From: Phytopseudomonas straminea
GTDB taxonomy: Bacteria; Pseudomonadota; Gammaproteobacteria; Pseudomonadales; Pseudomonadaceae
Direction: 5' to 3'
NCBI RefSeq assembly: GCF_900112645.1
Contig: NZ_FOMO01000008.1
Coordinates: 150,801-214,800, forward strand
DNA length: 64,000 nt
In this document: piece after piece, positions 44,201 to 52,625 of the stretch
Numbering within the stretch: the stretch's first letter is position 1
How the letters are laid out: each line of letters starts with the position of its first letter
Translations under genes and position numbers: made by a program
Notes under the pieces: model-generated
What the model saw: only the letters and a program-made list of their open reading frames with translations
What the model was told of the DNA's origin: nothing
Database searches by the model: none

Positions 44201-46212
44201 AGGCTCGGCGCTGCCGACAGCCGGCCCAGTCGCGCCTGGCGCCGCTCGAGGAACTGCAGGCCCTCGGCGGTTCTGCCCAGCGCCCGCAGGGCGCGGAAAT
44301 ACTGCACTGCGTAGCCTTCGTGGGACGCATGCAGGCAGGCCGCCAGGCGATACAGCTCGCAGGCTTCTTCGCGGCGATTCTCGCCCCAGCGCAGGCTGGC
44401 CAGGCTGTTCCAGGCGCGGGCCTGGGTAGGCGTCTGCAGCAGCACGCGCTGCAGAATGCCGGCCACCTGTTCTTGGCAACGGCCATCCTCGCTGAGTAAC
44501 TCCGCGTAACGCACGCTGATGGTCGGCTCGTTCCAGCGCGCCTGGCAATGCCCGCCCAGCCACTCGAGCTGCACGCCGCGCGGTTGCAGCTGGGCCAGTG
44601 AGGTGGCCTTGGAGAGGATCAGGTTGGCATCGTCGGGGAACTGCGCGAGCAGCGCCTCAGTGCCCTGCAGCACTTCGCGTTCCTGGCCGTCGTACCAGCC
44701 CAGCGAACGCTGCGCCTGCCAGGTCAGCCGATGCTCGGGGCTCAGCGCCTGCAGAGCCTGGTAAGCCGCCAGCGCCTCGTCACGCTGGTGTGCTTCCAGG
44801 GCACTGGTGAAGCGATAGTAGACATCCCACAGCTCGCGATCCGGCAGGCTCAGACCGTCCAGCAGCACAGCCTGGTCGGGTGGCAACAGCAGCATGCCGC
44901 GCGGCCCGGAGGCGCGCTGCGACTCGAACAGCAGCTCGGCCAGGCTCTCGCCATGGTGGGGCTGCGCCGGATCGCGCACCAGCAGGGTGCCGCGCGGCTC
45001 GTCATAGCCGACCAGCGCCTGCAGGTGCCCGCTGCCGGTGTATTGCAGGGTCAGGGTGAAGGGTATGCCGCGGTCGATCAGCGCCCGGCTGCTGGCCCAG
45101 TCCGCGGTAAACTCCACGGCCAGGTAGCCGTTACGCTCGGCCCAGGCGCGCTCGGCCTGGTGCGTGGTGCCGTCGTAACAGATCTCCTCGGCGACCTCGA
45201 GGTGCTCGACGCGCTTGCCCCAGTAATCGGAAATCGCCGTCAGCGTTGCCGGCACGCAGGTCATGTGGTGCTGGCGCACGAAAGGCACGGGCAACAGCAC
45301 CCGGCGCCCGCTGGGGCTGGCCAGGTGCGCCTGGATCTTCTCGTAGAACCCGCCACCGGCCTTCTCCGCCAACTGCCGGCCGGCGGCGTAGTCACCCTGC
45401 AGGCAGGCGATGTCGCAGCGGCGCGCGGCGATCCAGTCGGCAGAGCTACGCTCCTCGATGCACTGCAGCGTCTGCATGTGGTCGAGCCAGGTGCGGGCCT
45501 CGTCGAGCTCTTCGCGCTCGATCAGCAGGTTGACCAAGTGGGCACAGATCGTCGTGTTCTCCATCTCCCGGGCGCCGCGACGCAGCAGCTGTAACGCGGC
45601 GTCAGTCTGCCCCAACTGCAACTGCAGGCCGGCCGCCTGGGTCAGCGCCGAGCGAAAGTCCGGCTGACGGGCCAGCACCTGTTCGCACAGGGTCAGGGCC
45701 TCCTCGCGGCGGTCTTCCAGCTCCAGGCCATGGCTGCGCTCGACCAAGAGCCACGGGTCATCGTCACCGTGCTGGCAGGCCTGCTCGTAGAGCGCCTGGG
45801 CCGTTTCGAAGTCGCGCAGCGAGGCGTACAGGTAGGCCTTGAACGACAGCCATTCGGCCCGTTGTGCCCCATCGGCCGGCAGCCAGTCGCCGAAGTTCTG
45901 CAGCAGGCGCCATGCCCGGTAGTGCCCACGCCGGGCCATCTGCATGCGCAGGAAGCGCAGCCGCGCCGGGGCAGACTCCGGGTAGCGGCGGTACGCCAGC
46001 CAGGTCAGCACGTCGGCCAGCCGTGGCGCACCGATGTGCCCGGCCAGGCGTGCCATGCAGCCCATGGCCTCGGCACCCTGCCAATAGCGCGGATCGCCCT
46101 GCTCGCTGGCCAGGACATAGGCCTGCAGGTGCAGGCCGCGGTCGACCAGCGCCTCGATTTGCGCCAACAGCGCTGGCGAAGGAAGCTGAGCATTGGGGTT
46201 GAAAGCGGACAT
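41266..46212 (-). CDS. Giant TPR protein with embedded C39-like papain-fold domain
   Basis: 1648 residues with no signal peptide or membrane segment, so probably cytoplasmic. Residues 1-300 are helical repeats. Residues 305-430 form a C39-like domain (PVPFVRQHHMTCVPATLTAI) with Gln314, Cys319, His396 in GSGHLQALVGYD and Asp414 in LLVRDP, a complete papain-like set. The rest, about 1200 residues, is TPR-like repeats (for example AEALDVCRQAGLVDAQ and EAADQTERVLRAEPG). Start ATG at 46212 begins MSAFNPN. It is a lone gene divergent from yejK. Possible roles are a peptidase or amide-bond enzyme presented on a repeat scaffold; the substrate is unknown. Confidence 0.8.
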   Translation of the reverse strand: MSAFNPNAQLPSPALLAQIEALVDRGLHLQAYVLASEQGDPRYWQGAEAMGCMARLAGHIGAPRLADVLTWLAYRRYPESAPARLRFLRMQMARRGHYRAWRLLQNFGDWLPADGAQRAEWLSFKAYLYASLRDFETAQALYEQACQHGDDDPWLLVERSHGLELEDRREEALTLCEQVLARQPDFRSALTQAAGLQLQLGQTDAALQLLRRGAREMENTTICAHLVNLLIEREELDEARTWLDHMQTLQCIEERSSADWIAARRCDIACLQGDYAAGRQLAEKAGGGFYEKIQAHLASPSGRRVLLPVPFVRQHHMTCVPATLTAISDYWGKRVEHLEVAEEICYDGTTHQAERAWAERNGYLAVEFTADWASSRALIDRGIPFTLTLQYTGSGHLQALVGYDEPRGTLLVRDPAQPHHGESLAELLFESQRASGPRGMLLLPPDQAVLLDGLSLPDRELWDVYYRFTSALEAHQRDEALAAYQALQALSPEHRLTWQAQRSLGWYDGQEREVLQGTEALLAQFPDDANLILSKATSLAQLQPRGVQLEWLGGHCQARWNEPTISVRYAELLSEDGRCQEQVAGILQRVLLQTPTQARAWNSLASLRWGENRREEACELYRLAACLHASHEGYAVQYFRALRALGRTAEGLQFLERRQARLGRLSAAPSLTLSETLEEMQRPYEAQAMLEQALTWRPADGELLLGLAEHLGRNGDAQGCQALLAQAEPLCRRAAWLRAAVQAGMRRMDEPRQTLAWAREAAMLEPLAVGAHRLCVTLLEQGEGSEAADAYVEALAAEYPHHLGIAELQIERAKRRSLPATEQALRRLLDNHPEHAWTLRELAGCLARQGRRAEALDVCRQAGLVDAQNTYFHSTHGFVLLQDGQREAARDAFQRALGLFADNEYASNMLLDTCENHQQAVETLGAIHAELVRQVTFGDGWLAYEQQAQRLLEPQALLEQLREALVQREDLWQLWVVVARQQARMEQYAAAADTLSRAIERFPLLLRLSLELARLHKQQGELDACCQALQESFRINPLWTPTVSLHVDCLLEQDGRLDEAEQQLRQVVSQVPEDTELRAYLAYVLGRREAFAEAADQTERVLRAEPGHEWAWNQLKYYAEQLQSGERPLQLARQLVENRPGDVDAWLALADLETDREARENALRAALAYSPRNRAINDRLLQLLMEGERFDEVRELLAAPCWGGKPPVEMALYGPRALRAEGDSGAIEALRALLAQHPDYYDGWRQLADWHDEDAHHPAYIAAAREMVRLEPRLAMAHGFLGHALLLNGDRAEALPAFEQAWALDGRYPFAALNTFDLLCELHGTSAALERLDALLEAGDPVTAWRRVLPIARGNGDKALLQRALSALASDPAGEANWERDVADFPVREPVLRRVLDAGVVAGELHSAAVETWLGWRTHDMFSNLTLSAAFNKALRNDSRHAAKCAMFRVLGRHPYANRILLGSTLKRCRQALAESADVWGAASYALIESKRYGLMFETLSDWRRPDTQAWCLGNLALGYRIRGLNDVAAEVSCLALEREPNDVDSMVWLAVDAALDNDQAALEQWLGRLEGASTRDFYGALIKLARSAVANQDPARARETLRQAEDMAGSRHLAFWRLRQRLGVRLGWHGEFPPARWRWQLRRWWQS

Positions 46213-46356
46213 GGAGCGCCCTTCCCTGGTCATCGAGTGTCAGCCGGCACTCTATTGCGGCGCGTTACTCACGACAAGGCTGGCACGCTGCACCTGTGAC
46301 GGCCTGCTCGGGTACAATTACCGGCCGCCTCCAACTCGCTGTCACAAGGACCTCCC

Positions 46357-47364
46357 ATGCCGATCCGTCACTGCATCGTCCACCTGATCGACAAGAAGCC
46401 CGATGGCACGCCCGCCGTGCTGCACGCCCGCGACAGCGAACTGGGCGCCTCCCAGGCCATCGAGAACATGCTGGCCGACCTCAACGACAGCTACAACGCC
46501 AAGCAGGGCAAGGCCTGGGGCTTCTTCCACGAGGAATCCGGTGCCTACCCGTTCAGCGGCTGGCTGAAGACCTACCTGGAAGACGGCGAGGATTTCACCG
46601 CCTTCAGCCGCCAGGCCGTCGAGCACCTGCAGAAGCTGATGGAAGAGTCCAACCTGTCCACCGGCGGCCACGTGCTGTTCGCCCACTACCAGCAGGGCAT
46701 GACCGATTACCTGGCCATCGCCCTGCTGCACCATAGCGAAGGCGTGGCCGTGAACGACGCGCTGGACGTGACCCCGGCCAAGCACCTGGACCTCGGCCAG
46801 CTGCACCTGGCGGCGCGCATCAACATCAGCGAATGGCGCAACAACAAGCAGTCCAAGCAGTACATCTCGTTCATCAAGGGCAAGAACGGCAAGAAGGTCT
46901 CGGAGTACTTCCGCGACTTCATCGGCTGCCAGGAAGGCGTCGACTCGCCCAGCGAAACCCGCACCCTGCTCAAGGCCTTCAGCGACTTCGTCGAGAGCGA
47001 GGATTTGCCCGAAGAGCAGGCCCGCGCCAAGACCGACACCCTGGTCGACTACGCCACCAGCCAGGCCAAGATGGGCGAGCCGATGACCCTGGAAGAGCTC
47101 TCCGGGCTGATCGACGAGGAACGCCCCAAGGCCTTCTACGACCATATCCGCAACAAGGATTACGGCCTGTCGCCGGAGATTCCCGCGGATAAGCGCACCC
47201 TGAGCCAGTTCCGCCGCTTCACCGGCCGCGCCGAGGGTTTGTCGATCAGCTTCGAGGCCCACCTGCTGGGATCCAAGATCGAGTACGACGAAGCCTCCGA
47301 CACCCTGACCATTCGCAACCTGCCGACGCAGCTGACCGACCAGTTGAAACGCCGCAAGGATTGA
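46357..47364 (+). CDS. yejK: YejK, nucleoid-associated protein
   Basis: 335 residues, matching YejK/NdpA along its length (MPIRHCIVHLIDKKPDGTPA; GHVLFAHYQQGMTDYLAIAL; FRRFTGRAEGLSISFEA). It binds the nucleoid; its exact role is modest and poorly known. It is transcribed divergently from the TPR-C39 gene, with 144 bases between. Confidence 0.95.
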   Translation: MPIRHCIVHLIDKKPDGTPAVLHARDSELGASQAIENMLADLNDSYNAKQGKAWGFFHEESGAYPFSGWLKTYLEDGEDFTAFSRQAVEHLQKLMEESNLSTGGHVLFAHYQQGMTDYLAIALLHHSEGVAVNDALDVTPAKHLDLGQLHLAARINISEWRNNKQSKQYISFIKGKNGKKVSEYFRDFIGCQEGVDSPSETRTLLKAFSDFVESEDLPEEQARAKTDTLVDYATSQAKMGEPMTLEELSGLIDEERPKAFYDHIRNKDYGLSPEIPADKRTLSQFRRFTGRAEGLSISFEAHLLGSKIEYDEASDTLTIRNLPTQLTDQLKRRKD

Positions 47365-47401
47365 GCGATAAACGCGAGGCCATTCTGCCGAGACGCCCCT
47401 C

Positions 47402-47725
47402 ATGAAACGGATTTTGCTGATCATCGTGGTGCTCGCCGCCTGGCAACACTGGGATCGCCTCGAGCCGATGCTGCTGGGCAAACCGCAGCAGGTGGCCGGC
47501 CAGGGTGAAGTCATCCTCTACGCCACCAGCTGGTGCGGCTACTGCGCCAAGACCCGCGAATTTCTCGGCGAGCGCGGCATCCCCTACACCGAAATGGACA
47601 TCGAAAAATCCCCCGAAGCCCGCCGCGCCTACGATGCTTTGGGCGGTCGTGGTGTGCCGGTGCTCCAGGTCAACGGCACGGTGATCCACGGCTATAACCC
47701 GCAGGGGATTCTGGCGGCGTATTGA
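47402..47725 (+). CDS. Membrane-anchored glutaredoxin-like protein
   Basis: 107 residues. A short N-terminal hydrophobic segment (RILLIIVVLAAW) may be an anchor or signal. A glutaredoxin domain follows, with the redox motif CGYC (Cys45, Cys48), the cis-Pro segment RGVPVLQVNG and GYNPQGI at the end. It should reduce disulfides or glutathione adducts; membrane attachment would place it at the inner membrane. It starts 37 bases after yejK and may be co-transcribed. Confidence 0.87.
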   Translation: MKRILLIIVVLAAWQHWDRLEPMLLGKPQQVAGQGEVILYATSWCGYCAKTREFLGERGIPYTEMDIEKSPEARRAYDALGGRGVPVLQVNGTVIHGYNPQGILAAY

Positions 47726-47846
47726 GTGGCGCGGGCACCTAGCAGCCTGTGAACTTGTAACGCGAAGCGCTGCGCCACTCACCTGAACGTCACGCCCTAC
47801 CCTGTAGTCCTAACAAGCACCTCGGCCAAGCCTTTCAAGGTGAGTG

Positions 47847-48617
47847 ATGCGTTTGCTACCCGGACTGAACAGCGATGCACAGGTGCTGATAGCCGGCGCC
47901 AGCCGAGGTATCGGCCTGGCGCTATGCACGGCTTTGCTCGAACGCGATGACGTGACTCAGGTCTGGGCCATGGCGCGACAAGCCAGCACTTCTGCAGAGC
48001 TGGAAAAGCTTGCCGAGCGCCATGGCCAGCGCCTGAGACGGTTCAACTGCGACGCCCGCGACGAGCACTCCCTCGAAGCCCTGGCGCGGGCAGTGCTCGA
48101 GGAATGCGATCACCTGCACCTGGCCATCAGTACCCTGGGCATCCTCCATCAAGACGGCGCCAAAGCCGAAAAGGCTCTGTCACAGCTGACCCTGGCAAGC
48201 CTGCAGGCAACCTTCGCGACCAACGCCTTTGCGCCGATCCTGCTGCTCAAACACCTGCTCCCCCTGCTGCGCAAGCAACCCGCGACCTTCGCCGCCCTCT
48301 CCGCACGCGTTGGCTCCATCGGCGATAACCGCCTGGGAGGCTGGTACAGCTATCGCGCCAGCAAAGCAGCGCTCAACCAACTGCTGCACACGGCCAGCAT
48401 CGAACTGAAACGCCTGAACCCCGCCGCCACCATCCTGGCAATCCACCCTGGCACGACGGACACGCAGCTGTCCCAACCCTTCCAGGCCAACGTGCCGGAG
48501 GGCCAGCTGTTCGAACCGGCGTTTTCAGCGGATCGCATTCTGGAAGTGATAGGCGCCCACGGGCCGGACGACAGCGGGAGCTTTTGGGCTTGGGATGACA
48601 GGCCGATTGTTTGGTGA
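47847..48617 (+). CDS. Short-chain dehydrogenase/reductase
   Basis: 256 residues. The NAD(P) site is GASRGIGLAL, the catalytic set lies in SARVGSIGDN and YSYRASKAALN (Tyr and Lys), and HPGTTDTQLSQPF is the C-terminal signature seen in CsgA/carbonyl-reductase-like SDRs. ATG 47847 follows AAGG; the GTG one codon earlier is less well placed. Substrate unknown. A degraded HD-GYP fragment follows it. Confidence 0.88.
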   Translation: MRLLPGLNSDAQVLIAGASRGIGLALCTALLERDDVTQVWAMARQASTSAELEKLAERHGQRLRRFNCDARDEHSLEALARAVLEECDHLHLAISTLGILHQDGAKAEKALSQLTLASLQATFATNAFAPILLLKHLLPLLRKQPATFAALSARVGSIGDNRLGGWYSYRASKAALNQLLHTASIELKRLNPAATILAIHPGTTDTQLSQPFQANVPEGQLFEPAFSADRILEVIGAHGPDDSGSFWAWDDRPIVW

Positions 48618-48657
48618 TTGGCTGACACGTTAAAGCGAGAAAAGCCCGCCCCCCACT

Positions 48658-48837
48658 AGACCGCCTGGCCCCGCGAGAACGCTGGAGCTGATCCGAGAAC
48701 ACACCGGTCGGCACTTCGACCCAGCCGTGGTCGCGATCCTCGACAGGCTGATCGAGGATATCGAGGCGATCATTCTGGGCAACACGGCGCCAGCCAAAAC
48801 CCTGTCCACCCCGCACATGCCCAGGACTGCAGATTGA
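48658..48837 (+). pseudogene. Remnant of an HD-GYP phosphodiesterase C-terminus
   Basis: A frame open from about 48634 to the TGA at 48835 has no start codon. It translates to LELIREHTGRHFDPAVVAIL, followed by a short acidic helix and an unstructured tail. The pattern IRE-x-x-G-x-HFDP-x-VV is the characteristic last part of RpfG-type HD-GYP domains. Everything upstream (receiver and the HD and GYP motifs) is missing and replaced by the SDR gene's downstream sequence. It is best read as a truncated gene tail left after deletion or rearrangement, next to a REP element. Confidence 0.7.
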
Positions 48838-48852
48838 GGCCTGCGCGGGACC

Positions 48853-48905
48853 TGTAGAAGCGGCTTCAGCCGGGAATGTGCTTCGCGGCTGAAGCCGCTC
48901 CTGCA
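48853..48905. repeat. REP-type palindromic element
   Basis: GCGGCTTCAGCCG (48860-48872) pairs with CGGCTGAAGCCGC (48886-48898), framed by TGTAGAAG and CTCCTGCA. This is the common Pseudomonas REP form. It overlaps the 3' end of the MFS gene and provides its last codons and stop. It belongs to the same general class as the hairpin at 24895-24944 but has a different stem sequence. Confidence 0.85.
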
Positions 48906-50224
48906 GGCTGCACCGGTTCCCCCATGGCGCGGCTGCGGCGCAGGAACACCAGCACAGCCGCAGCGCCGATCAAGCCTGGCAAGGCGAAGGCCAGGAAGCT
49001 GGCCTGCAATGGCAGGCCCGAGGCCTGCAAGGCACCGCCCAGCAGGGGACCGATGATCGCCCCCGTGCGACCGATGCCCATGGCCCATCCCAAACCTGTG
49101 GAACGCACCTGCGCCGGGTAGTACTGCACGGCGCAGGCATTGGCGAGAATCTGCGTACCAATGGTGCAGGCACCCGCTACCGCCACCAGCAGGTACAGCA
49201 CCGCCAGCGGTGCCTTGAAAGCCAGCAGGCCGAGCGCCAGCGCGCCACAGCAGAAGAAGCCAAGCAGCACCCGCTCCAGCCCGACCCGGTCGCCCAGCCA
49301 GCCACCGCCGATGGCCCCGACGATCGCGCCGACATTGAGCACCAGCAGGAACGTCAGGCTGGAGTTCAGGCCATAGCCGGCACTGTGCATGAGCTTGGGC
49401 AGCCAAGCGCTCAGCGCGTAGACCATCAGCAGGCAGCAGAAGAACGCCAGCCACAACATCAGCGTGCTCAAGGTCCGGCCCTCGCGGAACAGCTCCGCGA
49501 TGGCCACACTGGCCTTGCCGTCACCCTCCAAGACCAGTTCATCGCCTGCCGTGGACTGATAGCCCGGCACCACCTGCGCGAGGGTCTGCCGGGCACGCTG
49601 GGTCTGCCCGCTACATACCAGGTAGGTCATGGACTCGGGCAACTGGCGCACCAGCAACGGCAGCAACAGCAAAGGCACTGCCGCCACGTAGAACACCGCC
49701 TGCCAGCCCCATTGCGGAATCAGCACGATGCCCAGCCCGGCCGACAGCATGCCGCCCAGCGAGTAGCCACTGAACATCAGCGCCACCAGGGTGCTGCGCG
49801 AGCGGCGCGGCGAGTACTCGTTCATCAGCGCCACCACATTGGGCATAACCCCGCCGATGCCCAACCCGGCGATGAAGCGGCACAGGCCGAACGCCTCGGG
49901 GCTGCTGGCCAGGCCATTGAGCGCCGTGACGCCACTGAACAGTGTCACGCAGAAGGCGATGGTCTTGCGCCGCCCGATACGGTCGGAGAGCGAACCGAAG
50001 AACAAGGCACCGAACATCATCCCGACCAGCGCACAACTGCCCAGTGCGCCGGCCTGCAAGGGGCTGAGGCCCCACTCACTCATCAACGACGGCAGCACAA
50101 CACCGTAGATGACCAGGTCATAGCCGTCGAAGATGATGATCAGCGCGCACCACAGCAGCACGCGGGCATGGAAGGCATTGAAACTCGCCCCGTCCAGCAG
50201 GGCAGTGACAGGAGTCTTGTGCAT
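48866..50224 (-). CDS. MFS aromatic-acid:H+ symporter (AAHS family), probable salicylate uptake
   Basis: 452 residues with 12 membrane segments. FDGYDLVIYGVVLPSLMSEW is the AAHS helix-1 motif, and GSLSDRIGRRKT the loop 2-3 motif (repeated weakly as GGWLGDRVGLER). PcaK/BenK-like transporters import aromatic acids. It lies 35 bases downstream of salA in the same direction, so salicylate is the likely substrate. ATG 50224 follows AGAG. The last 13 or so residues (AGAASAAKHIPG) are encoded by a REP element, suggesting the original C-terminus was replaced or extended. Confidence 0.87.
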   Translation of the reverse strand: MHKTPVTALLDGASFNAFHARVLLWCALIIIFDGYDLVIYGVVLPSLMSEWGLSPLQAGALGSCALVGMMFGALFFGSLSDRIGRRKTIAFCVTLFSGVTALNGLASSPEAFGLCRFIAGLGIGGVMPNVVALMNEYSPRRSRSTLVALMFSGYSLGGMLSAGLGIVLIPQWGWQAVFYVAAVPLLLLPLLVRQLPESMTYLVCSGQTQRARQTLAQVVPGYQSTAGDELVLEGDGKASVAIAELFREGRTLSTLMLWLAFFCCLLMVYALSAWLPKLMHSAGYGLNSSLTFLLVLNVGAIVGAIGGGWLGDRVGLERVLLGFFCCGALALGLLAFKAPLAVLYLLVAVAGACTIGTQILANACAVQYYPAQVRSTGLGWAMGIGRTGAIIGPLLGGALQASGLPLQASFLAFALPGLIGAAAVLVFLRRSRAMGEPVQPAGAASAAKHIPG

Positions 50225-50259
50225 GGCATGGCTCTTTCTTGTTGTTGTGATCAGGCGAG

Positions 50260-51537
50260 TCAGGCGTTCTGTAAGGCACCGATGGCCTGCCGGGCCCGAC
50301 GAAGGTCGCCTTGCAGGTCGTGTTCCCATAGCCAGGCGAAGCGTTCGGCAAGGGTCTGGCCCAGCAGGGTTTCATCCGCTGCCGTGGCCGGGTCGCGCAG
50401 CTCATAGAGTTCGCCGGCTTCGCGGGAGGTGCGCTGAACCCGGCAGGCGCGTGGGCGGCGCACGGTGTCGTAGGCGGCCAGCAGCGCCTGCACATCACCG
50501 CCGGCGAGTTGTGCGTCGCCCAGCAGGCGAGCCAGTAGCCAGGCATCTTCCAGCCCTTGGCCGGCCCCCGCGCCCTGATGCGGCAACATCGCGTGGGCGG
50601 CGTCGCCGACGAGCGCCACGCGGCCATGCACATAGCCCGGCAGCTCAGCGAGATCGTGCAATGCCCACAGGGTCGGCGCGCCGATGCATTGCAGCAGTAC
50701 CCGTGCGGCATCGCCCCAGCCGTCGAAGGCCTCGAGCATCTCCGCCTGGCTGGCATTGCGCACCCAGGGTTGCCCGACCGGCCACTGTGGCTCGGCCTGG
50801 CTGCGATCAGAGATAAAGGCCACCACGTTGATGAGCCGGCCCTGCTTGACCGGAAAAGTCAGAATGTGTGCATCAAGACCCAGGTACATCTGCGGTACAT
50901 CGATCAGATGTTCATTCAGCCCACGCTCGCGGTAGGCCGCACGCAGCACCTGACTGTCGATCAGGCCACGATAGGCCGTTGTGCCGCTGTAGCGCGGTTG
51001 GGCCAGCGGCGCCTCCAGTCCTGCCAGGACGTGGTCACGGATCGAGGATTTGATGCCATCGGCACCGATCAGCAGGTCGCAGCTGTGCGAGCTGCCATCG
51101 GCAAAATTCACCCGGACCTCGTCCTCGCCCTGCTGCACCTGCACCGCGCGCTTTCCGAAACAGGCGATGCCCTGTGGCAGGCGGCTGGCCAGAGCGTCGA
51201 GAAAGTCGGCGCGATGCACCGAGGACTGCCCTACCCCCGGCGCCACACTGGCACCCAGGTAGCCGGCATCGGCACCACGGCGCCATTCGAACCACACATC
51301 CTGCCAGGGCGCAGGAGTCTGGTCGGCGATCTGTCCATAAGGCTCACCGATCCCCAGACCGTCGATGGCGCGTACAGCATTGGCGCCGAACGATACGCCT
51401 GCACCTACCTCGCCGAAGGCGGCGGCGGACTCGAACAGACGAACGTCAAGATGGGGATGACGGCACACGTCCAGTGCCAGGGCGACACCGGCGATGCCAC
51501 CGCCAACGATGGCGATACGCAAGGGAGAGTTCTGCAT
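50260..51537 (-). CDS. salA: Salicylate 1-monooxygenase (NahG/SalA type)
   Basis: 425 residues. The FAD motif is IVGGGIAGVALAL near the start, with GEVGAGVSFGANAVRAI, WFEWRRGADAGYLGAS, APGVGQSSVHRADF and VALVGDAAHAMLPHQGAG, matching NahG segment by segment as I recall it. It converts salicylate to catechol with NADH and O2. It is divergent from a NahR-like gene, with a NahR-type box between. No catechol dioxygenase gene is in the window, so catechol must be handled elsewhere. Confidence 0.93.
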   Translation of the reverse strand: MQNSPLRIAIVGGGIAGVALALDVCRHPHLDVRLFESAAAFGEVGAGVSFGANAVRAIDGLGIGEPYGQIADQTPAPWQDVWFEWRRGADAGYLGASVAPGVGQSSVHRADFLDALASRLPQGIACFGKRAVQVQQGEDEVRVNFADGSSHSCDLLIGADGIKSSIRDHVLAGLEAPLAQPRYSGTTAYRGLIDSQVLRAAYRERGLNEHLIDVPQMYLGLDAHILTFPVKQGRLINVVAFISDRSQAEPQWPVGQPWVRNASQAEMLEAFDGWGDAARVLLQCIGAPTLWALHDLAELPGYVHGRVALVGDAAHAMLPHQGAGAGQGLEDAWLLARLLGDAQLAGGDVQALLAAYDTVRRPRACRVQRTSREAGELYELRDPATAADETLLGQTLAERFAWLWEHDLQGDLRRARQAIGALQNA

Positions 51538-51628
51538 GAGGGTTACCCGTGGGGCTGATTGTTATTGGAATGGGCTCATCATGCGGCGGGTTGCGATATT
51601 GATAAATGCAGCGAAGAATATAGCCATT

Positions 51629-51642
51629 ATCACAACTGTGAA
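51629..51642 (-). promoter_or_regulatory. NahR/SalR-type operator upstream of salA
   Basis: On the minus strand it reads TTCA-CAGTTG-TGAT, fitting the known NahR core TTCA-N6-TGAT. It lies in the 137-base gap between salA and salR, 92 bases before salA. The flanks extend it to an imperfect palindrome (ATTATCACA, then TGTGAATAAT). Confidence 0.75.
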
Positions 51643-51674
51643 TAATTTTGGTCTTCCTGTGCCAGAGGCTCAGC

Positions 51675-52574
51675 ATGAACCTGCGTGATCTCGACCTGAA
51701 TCTCTTGCTGGTACTGCACCAGTTGCTCCTCGACCGACAGGTATCGGTGGCCGCCGAGCATCTGGGCCTCACCCAGCCCGCCATGAGCAATGCCCTCAAG
51801 CGCCTGCGCTGCGCCCTGCAGGATGACCTGTTCGTGCGTACCGGCCGGGGCATGCAGCCCACACCCTATGCGCTGAGCCTGGCCGAGCCGGTAGCCCAGG
51901 CCATAGCCCTGTTACGCCAGGCGCTGATGCGCACGGCGGCGTTCGACCCGGCCAGCAGCGAGCGCCCGTTCAATCTGGCGATGACCGACATCGGCGAAAT
52001 CTGGTTCATGCCGCGGCTGATCGAGACCCTGCTGCAACGTGCGCCGGGCATCTCGGTGAGCACCGTACGCAGTGACGCACAACTGTCCGACGATCTGGCC
52101 AGTGGTGCCATCGACCTGGCTGTGGGCCTGCAACCCAACCTGCAAAGTGGTTTCTATCAGCGTCGGCTGTTCGTGCATCGCTATGTGGCCCTGTGCCGCC
52201 GCGATCACCCGCTGGTGCAGCAAGCCATGAGCATCGAAGCGTTCTGCAGCCATGGCCATGTGCACGTGGCAGCAGCCAGCACCGGCCACGGCGAGGTCGA
52301 GCAGTACCTGCGCCGCGCCGGGGTCAGGCGCGATATTCGTCTGCAAGTACCGCACTTCGTTGCGGTGGGGCACATTCTGCAACGCAGCGACCTAGTCGCC
52401 ACGGTGCCGGAACGCTTCGCCGAGACCTGTCTGGTGCCTTTCGGCCTGGCAGCCCTGCCATTGCCGGTGCCCTTGCCGGAAATCGCCATCAACCTGTTCT
52501 GGCATGCGCGCTTTCACAAGGAGCCCGCCAACCAGTGGTTTCGTGAACTGATGTTCGAGCTGTTCAGCGACTGA
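51675..52574 (+). CDS. salR: NahR/SalR-type LysR activator
   Basis: 299 residues. The helix-turn-helix is VAAEHLGLTQPAMSNALKRL, then a ligand domain with LAMTDIGEIWFMPRLIE, AASTGHGEVEQYLRR and EIAINLFWHARFHKEPA. These are close matches to NahR. It should activate salA and the transporter in the presence of salicylate. ATG 51675 gives MNLRDLDLNLL and follows AGAGG; longer starts run into the operator gap. Confidence 0.9.
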   Translation: MNLRDLDLNLLLVLHQLLLDRQVSVAAEHLGLTQPAMSNALKRLRCALQDDLFVRTGRGMQPTPYALSLAEPVAQAIALLRQALMRTAAFDPASSERPFNLAMTDIGEIWFMPRLIETLLQRAPGISVSTVRSDAQLSDDLASGAIDLAVGLQPNLQSGFYQRRLFVHRYVALCRRDHPLVQQAMSIEAFCSHGHVHVAAASTGHGEVEQYLRRAGVRRDIRLQVPHFVAVGHILQRSDLVATVPERFAETCLVPFGLAALPLPVPLPEIAINLFWHARFHKEPANQWFRELMFELFSD

Positions 52575-52625
52575 GCCGGGCCGCATGCACCTGCGCAAGA
52601 GCGGCCGGCAATGCGCCAGCCGGCG

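Noticed and set aside
41266..46212. Bacteriocin maturation/export system around the C39 domain
   Set aside because: There is no ABC transporter, membrane fusion protein or double-glycine precursor nearby.
48630..49454. Minus-strand frame reaching beyond the MFS gene end
   Set aside because: It is out of frame with the transporter and is composed of Gly/Ala/Arg-rich shadow sequence; the plus-strand HD-GYP remnant is the better reading of its right part.
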